A stretch of 64,000 bases of DNA from Dyadobacter fermentans (GTDB lineage Bacteria; Bacteroidota; Bacteroidia; Cytophagales; Spirosomataceae): positions 124,001 through 188,000 of the forward strand of contig NZ_JAHXBN010000005.1 of assembly GCF_019924045.1 (NCBI RefSeq). Direction: 5' to 3'. Each line of letters starts with the position of its first letter. Position 1 is the stretch's first letter. This document shows positions 60,956 through 64,000 of the stretch, piece after piece. Under the pieces are notes generated by a model. The model did not search any database and was not told the DNA's origin. It saw nothing but the letters and a program-made list of their open reading frames with translations. A program made the position numbers and the translations under genes.

Positions 60956-61999
60956 TCAGAGCACTGCGTCCAAGGCCTGAATAATCAGCTTTTCTTTTTC
61001 AATGTGGGCGATGTTGGGAATAGGGTTCAGGTCAAAAGTATAATTTTCAATCTGAAAGCGGTCGATGAGCCTGGATGTTTGATGCTCTTCTTCAGTGAAT
61101 TTTAGATTTTTATCAGAATAGTTGTAAATGGCGAACCGTATGCCACTGGCGTGAGCCAACACTGCCGGATGAAGCCTCGCCGAAACGACGAATGAAGCTC
61201 GTTGAATCGCATTGATTGCAGATTCAATCTGATGGCCCATTACAATCTCAGTCAAAATGCCGTTTTCCTGAAAAACTTCATTGCATAACTGAGCCTGTGA
61301 AAGGTCCGTTTCGGAATCGCATATCAAATTGACTACTCTGTTTACACCCAATTTAGCACAAAGCCTGACAACTAGTAATGCGAGATCGCGGTTGACTTTA
61401 TGGTTGTCTAGTCCGTTGTACTCGGTCAAATCCCGGCAGCTAAATACGACATACTGTTGCGTTCCTCCGGATGCTGCCGGATCTAATTTATGGAGGAGTG
61501 CAAGATCGGGTACAAAACTGAGTTTGGTATTATCTATTCCCAATTTTTTTGCCGTTGCAAGGGATTTATTGTCGCGAAGAAAAATTTTCCTGGATAAGAA
61601 TCCGGCAGCTTTGACGATCAATTTTGTTTTCGATTTTGTAATGCTGTCCATTCCGATGCCAAGGTAATATATCGGAATACCCTGAGATCGTGCCAGCGCC
61701 ATATATTTAAGTCCCCCTGTACCACCCTGATCCATAAAACATGTTCCACCTCCCCATGCAAGCGCGGATGAACCTTTTACTTTTTCGAGAAATACCGCGA
61801 CAGAAATTAAATTTAAAGGTACTGTTTCGATTTCAACATCTCTCTTGTGAAGGCTAATGGCCTGATCTAAAATATCCTTGTCGCCGTAAGTGAATATCGA
61901 AATGCTGCTAAACTTCCGCTTGTAATAGCTAATAAGCGTATCAAGCATCAGCAAATCCCCGAAATTTCCCCCGTAATAGCCGATTAAAGAAAGTTTCAT
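60956..61999 (-). CDS. Polysaccharide pyruvyl transferase family protein
   Basis: A 347-residue protein with the family's N-terminal SLIGYYGGNFGDLLMLDTLI, the middle LAWGGGTCFMDQGGTGGLKY and the C-terminal FVVSARLHPAVLAHASGI blocks. Members transfer pyruvate from phosphoenolpyruvate onto a sugar to give a ketal, which adds negative charge. Its presence suggests an acidic polysaccharide (inference). The start overlaps the Wzx stop by 4 bases. Confidence 0.87.
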   Translation of the reverse strand: MKLSLIGYYGGNFGDLLMLDTLISYYKRKFSSISIFTYGDKDILDQAISLHKRDVEIETVPLNLISVAVFLEKVKGSSALAWGGGTCFMDQGGTGGLKYMALARSQGIPIYYLGIGMDSITKSKTKLIVKAAGFLSRKIFLRDNKSLATAKKLGIDNTKLSFVPDLALLHKLDPAASGGTQQYVVFSCRDLTEYNGLDNHKVNRDLALLVVRLCAKLGVNRVVNLICDSETDLSQAQLCNEVFQENGILTEIVMGHQIESAINAIQRASFVVSARLHPAVLAHASGIRFAIYNYSDKNLKFTEEEHQTSRLIDRFQIENYTFDLNPIPNIAHIEKEKLIIQALDAVL

Positions 62000-63228
62000 T
62001 CTGATAAAGGTCTAAGTTTAATCTTGTTGTATTGGGATGAGAATATCGCGTAATATAAAATCGCGATGACAAACTCGCTGGCAACATAGCTAACGGCAAG
62101 AAACCGGATTCCGTAACTACTGAAAATGAATACAGCACCGATCTGAAAAGTTATCGCCGTAACCGACGCGATCAATTTCTTCCTGATATTTATTTCTGAC
62201 AAAATTGAAGCTCCGAGTGCAGTAGAGAAAAACCGGAAGGGGAGGCTGACACTCAGTACTTGTAAAAGGTATGTAGATTCCGTAAACGAATCCGGGTAAA
62301 TGTATGATACTAGAATGTCCGCGCCGCCTATTACAATTGCAGCCAGTACAATTCCCATTACAAATGCGATTGCTCCGTGCTTAATGGGAAGTTTATCCAG
62401 GGCACCCTGAGCGTCAAGTTTGTGATACTTGGGGAGAAAGTAGGTTCCAAAAATAAGATTTGGTAAAATATAGCACGCCGCTAAAAGCGTATTCGCCGAC
62501 GAATACATTGCAGAGCTGGCTGATCCGAATAGTAAAATAGATACAATGGTCGAGATCTGTATTTGGGCAACATTCAGTGTGCCATTCAAGGAATAATAAA
62601 CGGATTCCCGGATGAATTTAAATGTATTTCCAAACCCGCTGAAAAGGTTAAACGACGGCAGAACAATGTATTTTTTGCCTATAATAAAAATAATCCCCAA
62701 CGTTAGCACATGGGCCATTAATAATGCAAATGCTACGGATTGCATTGTCGAAGTAAATATCAGAAATACAAGAACAGCGAGCAGGCGGCCCACCGGTAAA
62801 ACGCTCTGAAAAATCGAAACCAGATTAAATCTTTCCTTGGCCTGGAAATAGGCGATGAGCAGGTACTGACCCGCAGTTGGAAAATAGAATGAGGCAAGAC
62901 ATGTTGCAACGACACTGTTCCCGTTGCTCCTGGATAACAATACGGAGGTAATGGCAAAAGATAGTATAGTGGTAATGACCAGCGATCTTAATGCAGTGAT
63001 GAGATACGAATCGGTTTCCTCCGGAGTCACGCATGCGCGCCTTAAGAATAATCCTGAAATACCAACGCTCGCCAGCGGACCTATAATGGACAAAAGCGAA
63101 TTAGAGGCGGCATAGAAACCGAACGACTCGATGGAAAGGCTGTGGCTTAGCACGACTTGGAGCAGAAACGTAGTGCCTGCCGCTCCGAAACCACTCATCA
63201 AGATTTTTAAGATTTTTCCCGGTTGCAT
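61996..63228 (-). CDS. Wzx-type repeat-unit flippase
   Basis: A 410-residue inner-membrane protein with about 12 membrane segments, of the MATE-like polysaccharide flippase superfamily (opening ILMSGFGAAGTTFLLQVVLSH). It should move the undecaprenyl-linked repeat unit across the inner membrane. Sequence conservation is low, as usual for Wzx. It starts one base after the Wzy stop and overlaps the pyruvyl transferase gene by 4 bases. Confidence 0.85.
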   Translation of the reverse strand: MQPGKILKILMSGFGAAGTTFLLQVVLSHSLSIESFGFYAASNSLLSIIGPLASVGISGLFLRRACVTPEETDSYLITALRSLVITTILSFAITSVLLSRSNGNSVVATCLASFYFPTAGQYLLIAYFQAKERFNLVSIFQSVLPVGRLLAVLVFLIFTSTMQSVAFALLMAHVLTLGIIFIIGKKYIVLPSFNLFSGFGNTFKFIRESVYYSLNGTLNVAQIQISTIVSILLFGSASSAMYSSANTLLAACYILPNLIFGTYFLPKYHKLDAQGALDKLPIKHGAIAFVMGIVLAAIVIGGADILVSYIYPDSFTESTYLLQVLSVSLPFRFFSTALGASILSEINIRKKLIASVTAITFQIGAVFIFSSYGIRFLAVSYVASEFVIAILYYAIFSSQYNKIKLRPLSE

Positions 63229-63229
63229 A

Positions 63230-64000
63230 TCAGTTTATCGCGTTTCTATACCCGCCAAATAAGGCAAGATGTTTGAAGAGGACCTTGTAAAGACCTACGA
63301 ATATTGCCAGCCACAAAATGCTGATTGCCTGAGCGGAAATACCCGATGTGATTATTTTGGAAGAGATTTCCAAGACTGCCATATACAGAAACAAGTTGTA
63401 GAAACTTCCGCGCTTTAAAATCAAACTGTTGTAAATATTACGGACCATAAAGCCAAAAAGGGTACATCCCAAAACTACACCAACGTATCCGAAGTTGACA
63501 TACAAATCACCCATTAGCGTAGGGGGAATCCCAAAGCCCTCAAATTCAAGGTTCGTCACCTTTTTCAGCCACGACTGGTAATCTATCTGTTTACCTGGAA
63601 GCGCTGTGAGTATGTCCATAAAGAATGTGCCGCCGTATTCGTATTCATCCCGGGACATAAAGTAGGTTAATACTTTTTCAAGATTTGAAATGTATATGAT
63701 AAACCGGTAAGAAAAAGTGGTGGATAAGCTGGTTGTTGTCATGCTATCCGGGTTCCTGAACATTTCAAATAGGTTGACAAAGAGCAAGCCCAGAAATGTG
63801 TAAACCAACATCCGCGTTTTGGGAATAGGCGAGGAAAGGTAATGTTTGGCAATAAGCAGATAGAGGCATACCCAGAGAATATACCGCCTGGAACCAGTTC
63901 CGGTCATCGCCAATCCCATTATGGCAAATAACAAGAACAGTTGTGTTTTGTCCTTGTTGTAACCATATGCATAAATTGCGTAAAGCGCGACACCGTACAT
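63230..64000 (-). CDS. Wzy-type oligosaccharide repeat-unit polymerase (partial)
   Basis: At least 256 residues; the gene runs to the right edge of the window, so its N-terminus may lie outside even though the last codon seen is ATG. The visible part is very hydrophobic, with a large extracytoplasmic loop (about residues 85-165) between membrane segments, as in Wzy polymerases. The GTGSRRYILWVCLYLLIAKH block fits the family. It should link repeat units in the periplasm. Confidence 0.75.
   Translation of the reverse strand: MYGVALYAIYAYGYNKDKTQLFLLFAIMGLAMTGTGSRRYILWVCLYLLIAKHYLSSPIPKTRMLVYTFLGLLFVNLFEMFRNPDSMTTTSLSTTFSYRFIIYISNLEKVLTYFMSRDEYEYGGTFFMDILTALPGKQIDYQSWLKKVTNLEFEGFGIPPTLMGDLYVNFGYVGVVLGCTLFGFMVRNIYNSLILKRGSFYNLFLYMAVLEISSKIITSGISAQAISILWLAIFVGLYKVLFKHLALFGGYRNAIN

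Overview
The window reads as chromosomal DNA of a Bacteroidota bacterium of the order Cytophagales, most likely Dyadobacter or a close relative (inference from gene content only). Supporting signs are type IX secretion (T9SS) C-terminal sorting domains, families largely confined to Bacteroidota (DUF4270, DUF4907, UMF1-type MFS), promoter candidates of the Bacteroidota form (TTTG, about 19 bases, TAnnTTTG), weak Shine-Dalgarno sequences, and a rimP-nusA-infB operon. There is no rRNA, insertion sequence, prophage or CRISPR array. One tRNA gene, tRNA-Val(GAC), is present.

Layout. 0-11 kb is housekeeping and accessory metabolism: a DUF1684 protein, a CheY-like receiver with a metallo-beta-lactamase-fold hydrolase, a DUF819 membrane protein with a molybdopterin oxidoreductase, DUF3052, an orphan YjbH-like envelope protein, a DinB protein, and a two-subunit molybdenum hydroxylase followed by TfoX-like and YdeI-like proteins. 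11-13 kb holds a tripartite HipBST toxin-antitoxin operon with three near-identical operator-like repeats spaced 60-61 bp, next to a 45-bp palindrome. 13-25 kb carries a vanadium-haloperoxidase/PAP2 lipoprotein with an outer-membrane barrel, DUF6265, DinB, a thioredoxin-domain DUF255 protein, a T9SS-exported protein, an MFS transporter, tRNA-Val, an SBBP-repeat lipoprotein and a small alarmone-hydrolase-like protein. 25-30 kb is rimP-nusA-infB. 30-42 kb has an endonuclease/phosphatase-family protein, a Kelch/DUF4907/DUF4270 surface trio, a bestrophin-like channel and a complete RND efflux operon (TolC, adaptor, pump). 42-49 kb has a sodium:solute symporter divergent from two GH78 rhamnosidase-type genes, with a perfect palindrome in between.

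49-64 kb is an exopolysaccharide locus on the minus strand, cut off at the right edge: Wzy polymerase (partial), Wzx flippase, polysaccharide pyruvyl transferase, two glycosyltransferases, rfbC-rfbB-rfbA, a DUF1800/DUF1501 pair, a WcaJ-type initiating phosphotransferase, a T9SS-sorted protein and rfbD. The four rfb products make dTDP-L-rhamnose; the transferases build a lipid-linked repeat unit on undecaprenyl phosphate; Wzx and Wzy flip and polymerise it. rfbD directly abuts the two rhamnosidase-type genes, so rhamnose synthesis and rhamnoside cleavage lie side by side.

The most striking signal is an 8-base motif, ACTCAACG, placed 2-12 bases before the start codon and always in sense orientation at five genes of the exopolysaccharide locus and at the distant yjbH-like gene 45 kb or more away. 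It looks like a shared 5'-leader control element for a polysaccharide regulon. Other leads are the HipBST operator array, the DUF1800/DUF1501 pair inside the polysaccharide locus, and a foldable leader before the outer-membrane barrel gene at 15.5 kb.
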